Shown here: positions 1 through 12,224 of the stretch, piece after piece
Position numbering within the stretch: position 1 is the first letter of the stretch
How the letters are laid out: every line of letters starts with the position of its first letter
NCBI GenBank assembly: GCA_963575745.1
Contig: CAUYUJ010017813.1
Span: 159,868 to 223,867 of the forward strand
DNA length: 64,000 bases
Source of the DNA: Prorocentrum cordatum
Taxonomy: Eukaryota; Sar; Dinophyceae; Prorocentrales; Prorocentraceae
Direction of reading: 5' to 3'
Made by a program: the position numbers and the translations under genes
The notes under the pieces: generated by a model
Seen by the model: the letters and a program-made list of their open reading frames with translations, nothing else
The model's database searches: none
What the model was told of the DNA's origin: nothing

Positions 1-1391
1 AGTTTTAGGCCTCCGGAGCCATCACTATGGGATCGGGAAGCCTCAAGAAGCCCGAAACCTGGATTCTAGAATCAGGATCCTCGAACGGCAATCCTCGATC
101 CTCCTCCTCCTCCTCCTCCTCCCCCTCCTCCTCCTCTTCCTCCTCTTCGGGCGGAGTTGCGTTGGTTTCGTAACTACCAGACGTGTGTCGGTTTTGGGAC
201 CTCTGGGGGCGCATTTGAAACCGTATTGGGGCCAATTTGTCTGGATTGGGGCGCGTCTTGGGGGTGGGGGCTGGGGAGCCTATGTTATCTTGGGGAGCTT
301 GGGGGTGGCTGCTCTGAGGCTCCTCGGTGCTTTCCTGAAGCCCCCCTTGGTCGCGCGGAGAACACCGGATGCCTCCAGGGGGCGTCTTGGGGAGCTTGGG
401 GCCCTGGTGCGGGGGTACTCTGAGGCTACTTTCATCTTTCCTGAAGGTCTCCCACGCCCCGCGGAGAGCATGGGATGCCTCCGCAGGTGCCTGACTGCTG
501 CCGAAATTGCGTTCGTTTGGGCTCTCTTGGGCCGTCCAGGAGCCCTTCTGGGCCGCCCTGCCGGGCTTTAGCCGCGTAGGGCCTCTCTTGGGTGCCTCTT
601 GGGGCTCTTTCGGGCCGTGCTGATGCCCTCGTGGGCGTTTATTTTTTCTCGCGCGCAGCCCGCCCGATCCGCTGCCCCTCAGGAGGGCGGCTATCTTTCC
701 GGGGCCAATCGACGAACACAGCAGTAGAGTTCGCCAGGCTGTCCTGCGAGCGTGGCCGAAACTCCTCCGATGACAGCAGAAAACAAAAACCAGCAATAGC
801 CCCGAGGAGGAGGAAGAAGGACCCCCGGCGAGGTGTAGCACAACACAGATGCTATGTGGACACCCCCCTCTTGGCCTAGCCAGCCCGATAACAACAAATC
901 GCACACAACGACTTCAGGAAAGGAGGAGGATAAGACGAGGAGGAAGAGGAGGAAGGGAATGAGGAGGACCGGCAGAAGAGATAAAACAAAACACACGCTC
1001 AGTGTGCAAATCGCGAGGCGGCAGCCGCCAGCGAGCCAGTGCCAGGTCAGCGAAGCACAGTCGGAGCTGATATCAAGTTAAAGAAACATGAGTCCAATCT
1101 GGGCACATGGCACGTGCCAAGAGCGCGTTTCTTTATGTTCGGCGATGGCGGGCGTCGTGGGGGGTGGTATGACGTAACGCCCCCCCCCCCCCCGCCGTGT
1201 GGCTCCGGCACCACAGCCGCGCCCGCGCGCACGACGCGACGCACGACGAGCGACGAGCGACGAGCGACGACGACGACGACGACGACGCACCAGCATGTAG
1301 GTGGCGATATGCCCCGCGGCGCCTGTGTACACCACAACGCTCGCGTGCACCACAGAGCGCGTGTACACCACAGCGCCTGCGTACACCGCCC

Positions 1392-1508
1392 CCCAGGAGG
1401 CTCCGAGGCGGGGTCTGGGGTACCAGAACGCACAGAAAGCCCCAGGAGGCCTCAGGAGGTTCCAGGAGGCCCCCAGGAGGCTCCGAGGCGGGGTCTGGGG
1501 TACCAGAA
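1392..1508. repeat. Direct repeat, two copies about 80 bp apart
   Basis: A ~35-bp segment (caggaggctccgaggcgg and what follows, to the taccagaa end) occurs at 1394-1428 and again, identical over that length, at 1474-1508. Related GGAGGCC-type sequence lies between the copies. Confidence 0.8.
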
Positions 1509-1814
1509 GGTACGTCGGGGCTCGATGTTGGGAGGATGTCTCAGGCGAAACCGCCATTCTCTGAGAATCGGAATCGAAATCATTGAAATTACCATGTGTT
1601 TTTGAAGGTTTTATGTTAGAATGTTGAATTTCCCATGTGTTTTTGGACCCTGACGTCACGATCTGCGTGAGGGGTGCCACCGATTTTCAAAATTTCGAGG
1701 ATGTCCCGAATTTCGAAAATTTCCCCGAACGAAACGGCCAGAAAAATAGCGGACGCGGCGCCCCGCGTACGCATTAATCGCCTCTGAGCGTTACTCCCTC
1801 GGAGAGGTGCGTGT

Positions 1815-1852
1815 CATAATACATATACATATATATATATATATATATATGC
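1815..1852. repeat. (TA)n microsatellite
   Basis: Alternating TA run with a few interruptions, directly upstream of the hAT-like pseudogene. Confidence 0.9.
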
Positions 1853-1853
1853 A

Positions 1854-2694
1854 ACAGAAGCCGAGGCCTGTTTGAGGCGCACTTGTTGGGAGGCAAACCT
1901 TCCTGAGCAGCAGGCAATTGCCAAGCTGCGGCAATTGTTGATGCGTGCCGACGTACATCGTCGAGACGGGGGCACCGCGCGGCAGGCTTGGGGCCGTGCG
2001 TTGGCGGAGTGGCCTGAGTTCGACAGCGGCCGTCGTCTTGTGGAGCTTTTCCTAGTCTGGGAAAGGAACACGGGCCACGTGGAGCGGCGATTCCGCCGAT
2101 TCTCTGAGGTGCACTGCCCCGAGAGGGCCAGTTTGCTGGACGCTTCCGCTGGGGAGCGCACGCGCGTGGACCAAGCGCCCCCCTAGCAAGGTGCCGCGCA
2201 CGTGGCTGGGCCAGCAGGAGCGGGGCGAGCGCCAGGCGTTGGTACAAGCATGTGCTCCAGCTGCACGAGCGCTTCCACGGAGGAGGGCCGACAGGCGCGA
2301 CAGGGGAATCACAAGGGAGCCTCGGCCAGGACGCCGGTCAGATGTAGGCTTCGGCCGCAAGAGAGCAGCTGCCATCGACGCCATGGTGGCCGCTTCCCCG
2401 AGCAAGCGCACTCGCCTTCTCGCGGAGGCCGCCCCCGATCTCGCCGCGGTGGAGAAATGAGGCGGCCCAGGCGAGCGTCGCAGATCCAGCCCGCGCGGCT
2501 GCAACAGTCGTCGCCTCTGTTGCCAAGCGGGAGGCCAGGGCGCGACAGCGCAACCTTGGAGGGGCGAAAGCCGCCGCCAAGGCCAGGAGTGCGCGGGGGG
2601 AGAAGGCCTTGCGCAATGCCACGCCAGGCCCTGCGGGCCGTGACGCCTACCTGGCTACCGCGCGCCCTCATGGAGCCCTCTCCCACTATGTAGT
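1854..2694 (+). pseudogene. hAT-like transposase-related fragment, frameshifted
   Basis: A coding-like stretch that must be read in several frames. Frame one (about 1854-2180) ends in VELFLVWERNTGHVERRFRRF then SEVHCPERASLLD and QAPP. The spacing of ERRF...ER...LLD resembles the C-terminal dimerisation region of hAT-family transposases, and I have an impression of similar frames in dinoflagellate genomes. A frame change falls in the C-run at about 2178-2184, just before a TAG. The sequence then continues as PSKVPRTWLGQQE. A part near 2250-2300 reads better in a third frame (LQLHERFHGGG). The frame changes again near 2457, where NEAAQASVADPARAAATVVAS runs on to the end. The N-terminal half of any transposase is absent. 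The family assignment rests on a short motif and could be wrong; the frameshifts are visible directly. GC content matches the surroundings. Confidence 0.4.
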
Positions 2695-3200
2695 TAGGGT
2701 TCCTCCGGTGGCTCCCTCGGGCCCCCTGGGGACTCTCTCGGGCTGCTTTGGAACTCTCTTGTGCTGCTCGACGCTCTCTTGATGCTGTCTTGGAGCCCTC
2801 TCGGGGGCCTCGTGGACCGTGTGGCGCCGATTGGGGAGCCTTTGGGGCTGACATGGCAGCCGATGGGACATAAGAAGCGAATCTCATAGAAATGTACGCT
2901 TTTCCATGGGAAATGTTCGTTCTTGGCACCCGGGAGCTTTCTCAGCGGCCTCTTGGACCGTCTTCAGGGAGTCCTTGTAAACCTTTTTTGAATCCTCTGG
3001 GAGCCCAGTTCGGCCGTTCCGGGTCCCTCTTCGCCCGTCATGGGGACCCGAGCCCGTCTTGGGGCCCTCGGGGGGCCCTCTCCGACCATGTAGGGAGCCT
3101 CCAGTGCCCCCCTGGGGGTTCCTGGGTACTCTCTTGGGCCGTGCTGGAGCTCTCTTGTGCTGCTTGAAACTCTCTTCAGGCCGTCTGGGGGGATTCACCT
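2695..3200. repeat. Dispersed 'ctctcttggg' motif cluster
   Basis: Imperfect short repeats built on gggnnctctcttgggnn, e.g. near 2710-2820 and 3040-3190. No coding evidence. It belongs to a motif family that recurs across the window (540-620, 3850-4060, 6320-6420, 54580-55000 and 62820-63980, sometimes in reverse). Confidence 0.55.
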
Positions 3201-3214
3201 GTGTTTCACCCGAT

Positions 3215-3535
3215 AGATAATCTCATCCGTTTTGTTCCATCCGTTCAATTTCATCCGTTTCATTCCATCCGTTTACATCCATCCGTTTAACTTCATCAAG
3301 TTTAAATTCGCCCGGGTGTAAACTCATCCGGTTACAAGTCCCCCGGTTTAAATTCATCCGGGTTTAATTCGTCCAATTTAAAGTCATCCGGTTCTAATTT
3401 CTTCGGTGCGCTTCTTTCTGGCTCCCGTCATTCAAACCTCTCCCAATTAAACTCGTCCGGTTTGAAGTCGTCCAGTTTGAATTCATCCAGCTTTCTTGGA
3501 ATTCGTTCGGTTTTAGTTCGGCTGGTTTGAATTCA
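3215..3535 (+). repeat. Degenerate 'catccggtttaaattc' minisatellite
   Basis: Irregular tandem repeats of about 15-18 bp based on ttcatccgtttaa / catccggttta over roughly 320 bp. The repeat is AT-richer than its surroundings and has no open frame. Confidence 0.8.
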
Positions 3536-3595
3536 TCCCGCTGCCAGACAGCCGAGGGCATCCAGCGGCGCCGACGCGGAAATGGGGGAAGATAA

Positions 3596-3800
3596 CTGAG
3601 GAGGAGGAGGAGGAGGAGGAGGAGGAGGAGAACGGAGGGGGAGGAGGAGGATGAGGAGGAAGAGCAGGAGCAGGAGGAGAAAAAGGAGGAGGAAAAGGAG
3701 GGGGAGGAAGAGGAGGAGGGAGGAGGGCGGAGAGAGGAATGAGGAGGAAGAAGGGAGGAGGGAGGAGGAGGAGCAGGACGAGGGCGAGGAGGAGGTCGAG
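3596..3800. repeat. (GGA)n purine tract
   Basis: Near-continuous purine run of gga triplets with aga/gca interruptions. Reading frames across it are Arg/Glu low-complexity artefacts. Confidence 0.9.
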
Positions 3801-3835
3801 GAGGAGGCTGTCGGGAGCCTCTTGTGGGGCTTGTC

Positions 3836-4110
3836 TGCGGCTTCTTCGGAGCGTATTGGGGCCTCTTGGGGGCCTTTTGCGGGCCTCTTGGGGCCTCTTG
3901 GGGGCCTCTTGGGGCCTCCTGGGGGCCTTTTGGGGTTGGAACTGAATCATAAAATTGGGGCGTCTTTTGGGCTCACGGTCCCCCTCTTGGGCTCCTCTTG
4001 GGGCCGCCTTGGGTCTCTCTTGGGCTCTCGTGGGCGCCTCGTGGGCCGTCTTGGGACAATAATTGGGGCCTCTAGGGTCGTCGTCAACACCGCAAAAGCC
4101 AAAACATCGG
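3836..4110. repeat. 'gcctcttgggg' tandem-like motif array
   Basis: Repeated gcctcttggggg units (clearest at 3860-3930), decaying to ctcttgggct at 3990-4050. Same motif family as 2695-3200. Confidence 0.7.
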
Positions 4111-4364
4111 ATGTGCCAGAATGTACGGTTTCGCATGGGAAACCAATGATTTTGGGCGGTTGGGCCATGTGGATAAGCATCTTGGGTTCCTCTGGGGGCG
4201 TCTTGGCGGCGTGTACGGCTCTCTGAGAGGTATCTTGGGCGTCTTGAGGCCATTTGTCGGCGACCGGTGGCCGTCCCGGTGCTGCCCGGGCCTCCTCCCG
4301 AACGGCTCCGCGCAGTCCGAGACACCGGAGGCCCCGGAGGCCCCCACCATGTACCCTGGTATAT

Positions 4365-4406
4365 ATGTAGATATACATCTGTATATATATATAGACATAC
4401 AGACAT

Positions 4407-4443
<37 letters not shown>

Positions 4444-4556
4444 AAGACAGACAGACGGACAGACGTGTATAAGGAGTGAAGATCGCGCGAGGGAGAGAGG
4501 GAGACACACAATAACAAAACATATATATATATATATATATATACACACTCATATCT
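4365..4556. repeat. (TA)n and (ACAG)n microsatellites
   Basis: Contains gtatatatata at 4380-4392, an (acag)n array at 4398-4465, and a second TA run at 4519-4545. Confidence 0.95.
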
Positions 4557-4559
4557 ATA

Positions 4560-5320
4560 CACATGTGTACATTGTGTGCACGTTATGAAGGGTGAGAGAG
4601 AGAGAGAAAACAAAAAAATGAGAGGGAGAGAGGTTGAGATATACCCGTGGCAATTTCAGGCCTGACCCACCCGAAGCTGCAGAGGGAGAGGAAAAGCGAG
4701 AGAATCCGGATAATGATAAGGAAGATGTGGGTGAAAATGATGAAAAAGGGAGGAGGAGGAACAAGAAGAAGAAGAAGAAGAGGAAACGGGGAGGAAGAGG
4801 AGGAGGAAACGCCTCGAAGAGCGCCCTGATGGCGGTGTCAAGCCAGGACTCCTGCGATGCTTGCCAAGGCGCGCCCGAGGGAGCAACCCAGCGGGGGGGG
4901 TGCATCCTCCCTGGGGAGGAGCAAGAGGAGAAGAGGACCCTCCCCTGCCAAGCTGTCGTGTCCCCTTCTCTGCCTCCTGCGTATCGTCCTTCCCTCCACC
5001 CTCATCCTGCTCCTCCTCTCCCTTCTCCTCCCTCTCCTCCTCAGTCATTCCCCTCGGCAAGGGGCCGAGTTCGGGACGGCAAACTAGGGAATGGCACTGC
5101 CGCTCAGAGCCATGAGGAGGTTGGAACCCCGCCATCAAGAGAGCTCCACTCCCCTCGTCGGCGTACTCCTATCCTCAGGAGTTCGCACCCCTTTCATGGT
5201 GCACGGGCCCCCTGACGGGCTACGTGATCTCCGCATGAAATAGGCGGACCGACCGACGGACGTAGTTGAAGTGTGCTCCGACGGTTGCAAAGAAGCTGGC
5301 GTTGGCGACAAGTGAGCGCC
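4560..5320. other. Non-coding DNA with purine and pyrimidine tracts
   Basis: A purine-rich stretch (gagagag and aggaagaag) lies at about 4590-4815 and a pyrimidine tract at about 4960-5045. No gene is recognisable. Confidence 0.6.
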
Positions 5321-5321
5321 G

Positions 5322-6100
5322 ATGGACAACGAAGCAAACGTTATCAGCGACAACGCTCAGGCCACGGCGTGTGCCACAGCCAGGCGGTGGCAGGAAGCAA
5401 CGGGTGCCGCTGGCGAGGCAGCTCGCAGCGGCAGCAAATTTGAAAAGGCGAGCACTAGTTGCCAGCGGTGGGACGACGTGGAGCCCAACGTCATCAACTA
5501 CAGCGCTCGGGCCACGGCTTGCGAGAACGCGAGAACACCAGGCAAGGCAGCAGGCAGCGAAGGGATCATCTCGTGCGAGAAAGCGAGTGGCAAAGGAAAA
5601 CCAGGCCGGCCCACGGCCACAGCCGAAAGGCAGGGACCAAGGTGGACTGCGAGAAGGGGGTGCAATGACGACAAATGGCGGAAGGAAGGAGAGCCCACCG
5701 TCATCAGCTGCAGCGCTGGGGCCACGGCGTGCGAGAACGGCACGCAGTCGCAGCATGCAAAATGCAAGCCGCTGCAGTGACTTCGAGGAGGAGGCGCGTG
5801 TAGGGGGAGGACAGCCTGGCCCGCCCCACGTCCCCTGCCGCAAGTCAGGGACCAGGGTGGACAGCGAAAACTGGGCGCAATGGTGGCAAACGGGGGGGGG
5901 GGGGAGGGAAGGTGAGCCTACCGTCGCCATCTTCAGCTCCAGGGTAACGGCTTGCGATCGGGGCGGGCAATGGCAGAAGGGACGGCGCGCAGGAGCCATG
6001 CCGTCAGCTCCAGGGCAGGGATCAGCTCGTGCTCAAACTGCGCACCTTGCGCGGCAGGGCGCGCAAAGCACAAGCGATCAGCTACATGCAGGAGCCAGCT
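5322..6100 (+). pseudogene. PPR-like gene remnant
   Basis: Several degenerate copies resemble the start of a PPR unit of the 'PNVISYNAxISACEK' type that I associate with dinoflagellate PPR proteins. Examples are ANVISDNAQATACATARRWQ near 5336, PNVINYSARATACENAR near 5486, PTVISCSAGATACENG near 5696 and, in another frame, PTVAIFSSRVTACDRGGQW near 5918. Spacing between units is irregular (about 51 to 75 residues instead of 35), and the helix-B halves have decayed into Ala/Gly/Arg-rich sequence. PPR proteins bind organellar RNA, but this copy cannot make a functional array: at least one frame change is needed and an in-frame stop falls at 5778-5780. It is probably an old fragment or a processed copy. 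The identification depends on one motif repeated four times. Confidence 0.5.
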
Positions 6101-6215
6101 CGCGCGACGAGGCGCAAGAGTGCTCGGGCCGAGGCGGAAGAGTGCGGGCAAGGGAGACGACGCGGCCGTGGCGCGGGAGCCGCGGCGACACGGCCGATCT
6201 TCGGCTACTCCTTTG

Positions 6216-8845
6216 AGATCAGGGCCACCTTGGCTCAGCCGAGGGGGCACACACACACACAAACACTTTTTCTCGTCGGCGGCGAGGACGGGGGTACGAG
6301 CGCGTCTCTGCGCATGAGCCTGGGGCCTCCTGGGGCCTCCTGAAACCTACTGGGGCTTCCTGGGGCCTCCAGGAGCCTCTTGGGGCCTCCTGGGGCCTCC
6401 TGGCAACTCCCAGGGAGGCTTCCTGCCCCAGGAGAGGCCCAATCTATAGCAACCGACGTACAGCACCATCGAGCGGGCCAAAAGGCGGCGCCGGCGCAGC
6501 GAATGGCCAGCAGGCGCGAGCGGAACAACAGGCGGCAGGGGGGGGCGGCCGCAGAGGGGAGGGAGGGGCGAGGGGCCACTCTGAAGGGGCCCCAGGACAA
6601 CACACACACACACACACAAATAAAATGATTCCCCATATTTTCCCATGTTTTTTTTCAATGTCTGTCTTCCCCCCCAGTTCCCATACTTTCCCACATTTCC
6701 CTGGGAGTGGACGATGAATTGTGTCTGTGTGTTCTTTCCCCTCCTGACACTCAAGGGCGGACGGGTCTCACCCATGCGTGAGCCGGCGCGGCCAGGCCCG
6801 CCGTCGGGGACCGTGGCAGCTGCTGGGCCGCGGCGCCGGTGCACCCGCGGGCGCGGGCGGGGCCCAGTTCGCGCACTGCAGGCAGACGACACAGCGTGGC
6901 CTGCGACGAAGAGCACGACGTGCAGGGTGGACGGCGAGGGCCGCGCGCGGCCCAGGTGGGAGGCACAGGATTAAGGTGCGGCAAGTACGTGTGCGTCCAG
7001 GTGCGGCAGCGCAAGTAACACACACACACACACAAAGCGCGAGCCGTGCAATCAGCTATAGCTGCAGTTCAGGGTACAGCACTCCTCTGCAGCCGGGCCG
7101 GGAGAAGTCCAGCTTCGCAGAGGTGCATCCACTGAGGCTCCGAGCACGCTTGGCCGTAAGTAAAGTGCAGTGCAGACTAGGACAATCCAGGACAGTCCCT
7201 CTCCTCCTCACCGTCCTCCGTGCTTCGTCTCCTGCCGGCCTCTCAGCCCTGTCCTTATCCTTGTCCTCCCCCGGCTCCTCTTCCTCCCGCTCGTCCTCCC
7301 CGTACTCCTCCTTCCATTAGCTATCCTTCATCAAGTCTTCCCCTCGTGCGTGAAAATCATCCTCCTCCTCGTCCTGCTCTTTCCAACCCTCCTCCTCCCA
7401 CGCCTCCTCCCCCTTCTTCTCGCCGTCGCCGTCTTCCTCCTCCTCCTCCTGCTCCTCCTCCTCCCCCGCCTCTTCCTCACACTTCCACCCCCTCCAGCCC
7501 ACCTTCTCGTCCTCCCCCCCTCATCAACCCCTCCTCTCATCCAGCGGCATTGTCATCGTCCTCCCTCCTCACTGCATCCCTGCGGAAGAGAAAGCAAGGG
7601 ACCGAATGAAGCAACATAGAGCGGAAATGGTGCGTCCGCCCCTGGATCCCCCATAACTGGCCCCAAACATCCCCCCACAGAAGCCCAGGCGGTTTCCCGT
7701 CGAAGGGGGAGAAGCCCGCCGAGGCAAGTAAAGACAGATGGAAGCAAGTAAGGCGATCGAACGACAGATCGAACGACAGATAGAAGCAAGTACAGCGATC
7801 AAATGGCAGCGGACTCCGACAAAGTGGGAGGGGAACGAAAATAAGTGTAATCAAAATCAAAAGGTCAGGAAAGGGAACCAGACCTGGGAGCAGCAAGCAG
7901 CTGTTGTGGTCGATGGGCAAAAACTGATGGCACTGCGACCGATGCAACGGGGATGGCGACGACAGCGACGACCACGACGCGGGCGGTCGTCATCCTCTTC
8001 TCCCTTCCCTCCTTCGGGTATTCGTCCGCATCCTTGGAGTTCTCCTCCTAGTGCTGCCTTTCCTCTTGCTCCTCATCCTAATAATCCTCCTGCGTCGGTG
8101 TCTGCAGTTTCACCTCTTCTCTCATCCCTGTCTTTCTCCCCCTCCTGCTCCTCCATCCTGCCTCTGCTGCACCCCCTCCTCGCTCTCCTCCCCCGCCTCC
8201 CTCGTCTTCGTCCAGGCCCTTGTCTCGGCGGTGGACAAACCTCCCTTTAGTAGACCTCCCCTTAATGAAAACGGCCTGGGACCGAAACCGACGGACCCGG
8301 ACCCGCAAAAATGACGGCCGCGACGCCCTCTCGCGAACCGAAAGCGGCTAATCCCTTAATCGACGTGTCAGGGTAGGAGCTCTGTCCACCCCCGATTGTC
8401 CTCGTCCTCGCTTCCGCCCTCGGGCCCCTCCGCCGACGCCGCCCGCTCGCGCAGCGGCGATCCTCCTCGGGCTGGGAGGGCCCGCTGGGCAGGCAGAGCG
8501 TCCCGTCGGCGCGCTCGACGAGGTGCACGCACTGGCCCTGCCGGGGCGGGCGGCCCCCTCTGCACTCGTCGGCTACACGCAGGAGTGACCCTGGGTAGGA
8601 GTGACCTCTGGTGCGCGGCTTCTGGGGGGCCGCGGGGGGGGGGGCCAAGAGCGGGCGCGCAGGACGCCACTGCCGCCTCGCGTTCGGCGATCGGGGACCC
8701 CAGTGGGCCCGCACCAAAGGTCACTCCGGCGAAGGGTCACTCTTACGTGTAGACGAACTCGGAGGGGCCTGCCTCCGGCCTTCCCCGCCTCGGGCCTCCA
8801 CCTCCTGCCGATGGTGCTGCGCGGCGGTGCTGCGGGCAATAGTTC
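6216..8845. other. Non-coding DNA with simple repeats
   Basis: Holds (ac)n runs near 6249-6265, 6600-6620 and 7015-7035, a 'gggcctcctg' motif array at 6325-6412, a TCC tract at about 7200-7500 and a second pyrimidine tract at 8000-8220. A short gatcgaacgacaga repeat lies at 7755-7800. No gene is recognisable on either strand. Confidence 0.55.
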
Positions 8846-8917
8846 TATCCACATCCAATGCGTCTTGGATTCCTGGGCTCTCTTCCCCAGAAGCCGTAGA
8901 CGCACTGGGTATGGATA
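8846..8917. repeat. 72-bp foldback unit 1
   Basis: Arms 8846-8864 (tatccacatccaatgcgtc) and 8899-8917 (gacgcactgggtatggata) are inverted complements with three mismatches, around a ~34-nt loop. Partner of the unit at 8945-9016. Confidence 0.8.
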
Positions 8918-8944
8918 AACAACTGGCCCCAAGAGGCTTGATTT

Positions 8945-9016
8945 TATCCATATCCAGTGCGCCTCGGCGTTGCGGCACCTCTTCCCAAAAAGTCCACGAC
9001 GCTCTGGATATGGATA
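8945..9016. repeat. 72-bp foldback unit 2
   Basis: Arms tatccatatccagtgcg (8945-8961) and gacgctctggatatggata (8998-9016) are inverted complements. Length and arm sequence match unit 1, so the foldback itself has been duplicated in tandem, with about 27 bp between copies. Confidence 0.8.
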
Positions 9017-9787
9017 TAAGTACTGCCCGCAGGTGCCACGTGGGCGGCACCCCCCAAACCATGCATCTCCTGGAGGGCCGATGCATGCTTCCGCCGGCAT
9101 CCGCCGGCGGACTGCAGTCTTCAGTCGACCCGTAGAACAAGGACGCACGATACGGCTGCGAGGGCCTTCGACGCCATTCCGAAGCTTTTCGAGCGGGGCG
9201 CGGCCAACGAAAATGGCCAGGGACGGACCGAGGAGGCAAGGACTCAAGGATACCCTTGGGGAAGGTTGCCCATCCTTACCATGCTGGTTGACTGTAGCCT
9301 GCCTGATGCCTTTCCTGCCAGCCTCCCGCCGCCTTTCGCCGAGGAAGGGGTGCCAGCTTCTTGACCCCTCGGAGGCGAGGCCCTTTCTGGAGAGCGCCTC
9401 GCGTGGCACGTGAGCTCAACGAGGCCTGCTGCCGACGCCCTGACCGGATCCCAGCTTATTGAAGGCAGAAGGCTCCCCGGTGCCAGTGCTGGGCCCAGTT
9501 GCCTGGCGCGCGACAGCTGGCACCTCGCTGGCCCTGCAGAGCAGGTGAGCCATGCCGGCGCATGCCCTGCAGAACAGAGGAACCATGGCTGCTGGGAGAG
9601 TCACCGTCGATGCAGCAAGCCGCGGGCGACGAGGTCCCATTATGTCCCCATCACGCTTGCAGGGGTGAGGGGTACGCGACGCATGTATCCCTCACTCGAA
9701 CGGTCGCTCAGATAGGCGCTCCTGCTAGCAGTCCGATCCAGAGACTTCCTAACACCTCCGTAGACATTCCAGAACTTCAGGACACGT
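9017..9787. other. No recognised feature
   Basis: Ordinary GC-rich sequence. Open frames on both strands have no domain, repeat or convincing coding bias. Confidence 0.5.
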
Positions 9788-9855
9788 CCTCCTCCTCCTC
9801 CTCCTCCTCCTCCTCCTCCTCCTCCTCCTCCTCCTCCTCCTCCTCCTCCTCCTCT
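9788..9855. repeat. (TCC)n tract
   Basis: About 22 uninterrupted tcc triplets. Confidence 0.98.
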
Positions 9856-12224
9856 AGGCAAGCGCGATCCACTACTCGCAAAGTCATTACTCGCTAATTG
9901 CCTGGATCAGCAGCGGAGGATGTACGATCAATTACATCGAGGCGAATGTGTGTGTGTGTTTTTTGTTTTTTTTGTTTCTGACGTTTGCGAGTAGGCACTT
10001 TGCGAATAGTGGAACGCGCCCCTTGATCCTCCTCCTCCTTCTCCTCCCTCTCCTCCCTCTCCCCCTCCCACTTCTTCTGCTAAGAGGGGATGGGGACGCG
10101 CAGGGGGGGGGGGGGGACCGAGAGAGGACAGCGGACAGGAAAGAAGGAGAGGAAGTGGATAGGTTGGGAGGAAGGGAGGGGATGAAGGAGTGAAGGTGCA
10201 CATGCGGAGGATGGGAGGACAGGAGAGGAGGAAGCAGAGATGGTGCAGATGCGGAGGATGGGAGGAGAGGGGAAGACGGAGAAGAAGAGAGAGCAAGGGG
10301 AGACATAGGACAGAGGGTGGACATCTGACCGCACCACGTGCGTACGTCCTTATGTCCTCATCCTCTGATCCTCCTCCTCCTCCTCATCCTCCTCCTCCAC
10401 GTCCTCTTCGCCATCGTCCTCCTGCTCTTACTTCACCACGTTGTCCACCCACCTAACCTCTTGAAATCTCCCAATCGCTCCCGAACTCAAAACCTCCAAC
10501 TATTTTGCACAAGCCAGCGTCAAACTACCAGAACAGCAATCATCCCCGTTGTTCCCCAGTCGCCTCCTTCCTCTCCCTCTCTGGAGACTGCCAAAATCTG
10601 AAAATTCCTGCTCCTCCTCCTTCTCCCTTCTCCTGGCAGAAAGTTCCTGTCCAGGCTCATGCTCCCCCCTCCCTCTCCCGCGCGCGCGGATCTCAGAGGA
10701 CAAGGAGGAAGGACGAAGAGAGACGAGCGGCAGGGACGGAGAGCGACGAAGAGAGGCGCCACGACCACAGAGGTGCGAGCTGAAACGAACCTGCGGGCCT
10801 ACACCACCCACAGGCTGTGTGCGCGCGTAAAGCAGGGCTGCAACCTCCTGGGCACATTCCATAGCGCACGCCCCAACCGTACTAAAGCAACTTGGGACGG
10901 CTCAATGAGAAAGAATCTCTATTTTTTTTTGGGGGGGGGGCCTCTGGGGGGCTCCAGGGGGCTTCCACGGGGCGCCGGCGAAAAGCTACCGGAAGACGGC
11001 GAGCGCCTAAGACGGCCGGCGGCGAGAAATCTACTACTGGACCATGCGGGGAGCAGCGCACCTCAGAAGATGTACCGGGGGTAGCAGCGGCGATGACGAC
11101 GAGCAGAGCCTTGAGAAACAATCTGCGCAGGAAATTATCCCGGCTCCCGGCGGCGGAGCGACGTGAGACTTGCATCACGAGCTGCAGAACAACGGGCGCA
11201 GAGCGTGTAATGATTGCGGCAGGCGGGCTTCCTCTCGCATCCGAGGAGGCTCCCTTGTTGCTCGATGTGGCAATGCGCGCACGTAACCCAGGCTCCCGTC
11301 TAGTTTTTGAGAGCGGCCACGCGCAATGAGAATGACGAAGACGGGGGGGCGCAGCTGACACCACTTTTTGGGGGAGGGAGAAGATCGTAGGGGACACCAA
11401 GGTGAAATCTCCGTCTGGGCACCACGTCTGTCCTGCGAGCGTGGCTGGAATTCGAGACCCGAACTCGGACATAAGGGAAAGACGAGAGGAGGAGGAAGAG
11501 GAGGATGAGGAGGATCTTGTCTTAGTTTCATGCCAACGCTACCTTGTTGAATAAGTGGCCGGCTGGAAAACAATCACCACATACAAACCAGGAGGAGGGG
11601 GGAACGGCAGACCAGACAACGGCGTTGTGCGTGCACCCCCAGGGTCCAAACGACCAACAGTGCTAGCGATACGAATTGATACAGCACAGTGCTAGCGATA
11701 CGAATTGACCCAGGAAGCGTATCAACAGCAAGGGGAGCGAGAGGAGGAGGATGAGGAGGAGGGGGAGGAGGTGGAGGAGGAAAACCGCGAGCCAGGAGAA
11801 TCATGAACTCGGTATTTGTTAGGCGCGGCGCCGCCTGCCCCGCAGGAGAGCGTGGCCGCGTCCCCTGGTGGCTCAAGCCACCGAAACTGGCAGAAGCTGA
11901 CAAGACGTGCAGCTGAGCCGAGGAGGAGCAACGAAAGGACGGGACGAGGGAAAGGATGACGTGATGGACGCCGGGTCACAGCCAAGGGCTCCCCTGGCGG
12001 GCCACAAACACCCTCGAGAGCAGCACGCGCAGTCACACGCAGAAGCGAGGAGCAAATCAACGCGAGCAGTTCCTGGACACCCGCGGCGCACCGAGGCCAC
12101 CCGACGCGTCTCCCCCCGCAGAAAAAGGCGGGAGGGGGCAGAGGCTTCCGAGAGGGCGGGCAGCCCCGGGCGGGGCCCGGAGCCCGCTTGCAAACTGCAT
12201 GAAGCAATGCCCAGACGGCCATCG
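9856..12224. other. Non-coding DNA with pyrimidine and purine tracts
   Basis: Includes a TCC tract at 10028-10075, a purine tract with gatggtgcagatgcgg repeats at 10130-10320, a further pyrimidine stretch at 10365-10440 and poly-T/poly-G at 10921-10938. A ~24-bp direct repeat (acagtgctagcgatacgaat) occurs at about 11658 and 11686. No gene is recognisable. Confidence 0.5.

Larger units (their letters stand above)
1..1853. other. Repeat-rich non-coding DNA
   Basis: I see no convincing gene here. The stretch holds a TCC pyrimidine tract (about 100-155), dispersed 'gcctcttgggg'-type motifs (about 230-620), a short (gac)n run (about 1240-1290) and moderately AT-richer DNA at 1570-1750. The reading frames on both strands are Arg/Pro/Gly-rich and lack recognisable domains. 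Confidence 0.6.

Noticed and set aside
5-904. 299-codon minus-strand frame
   Set aside because: Pro/Arg/Glu-rich low-complexity sequence crossing a TCC tract; no domain.
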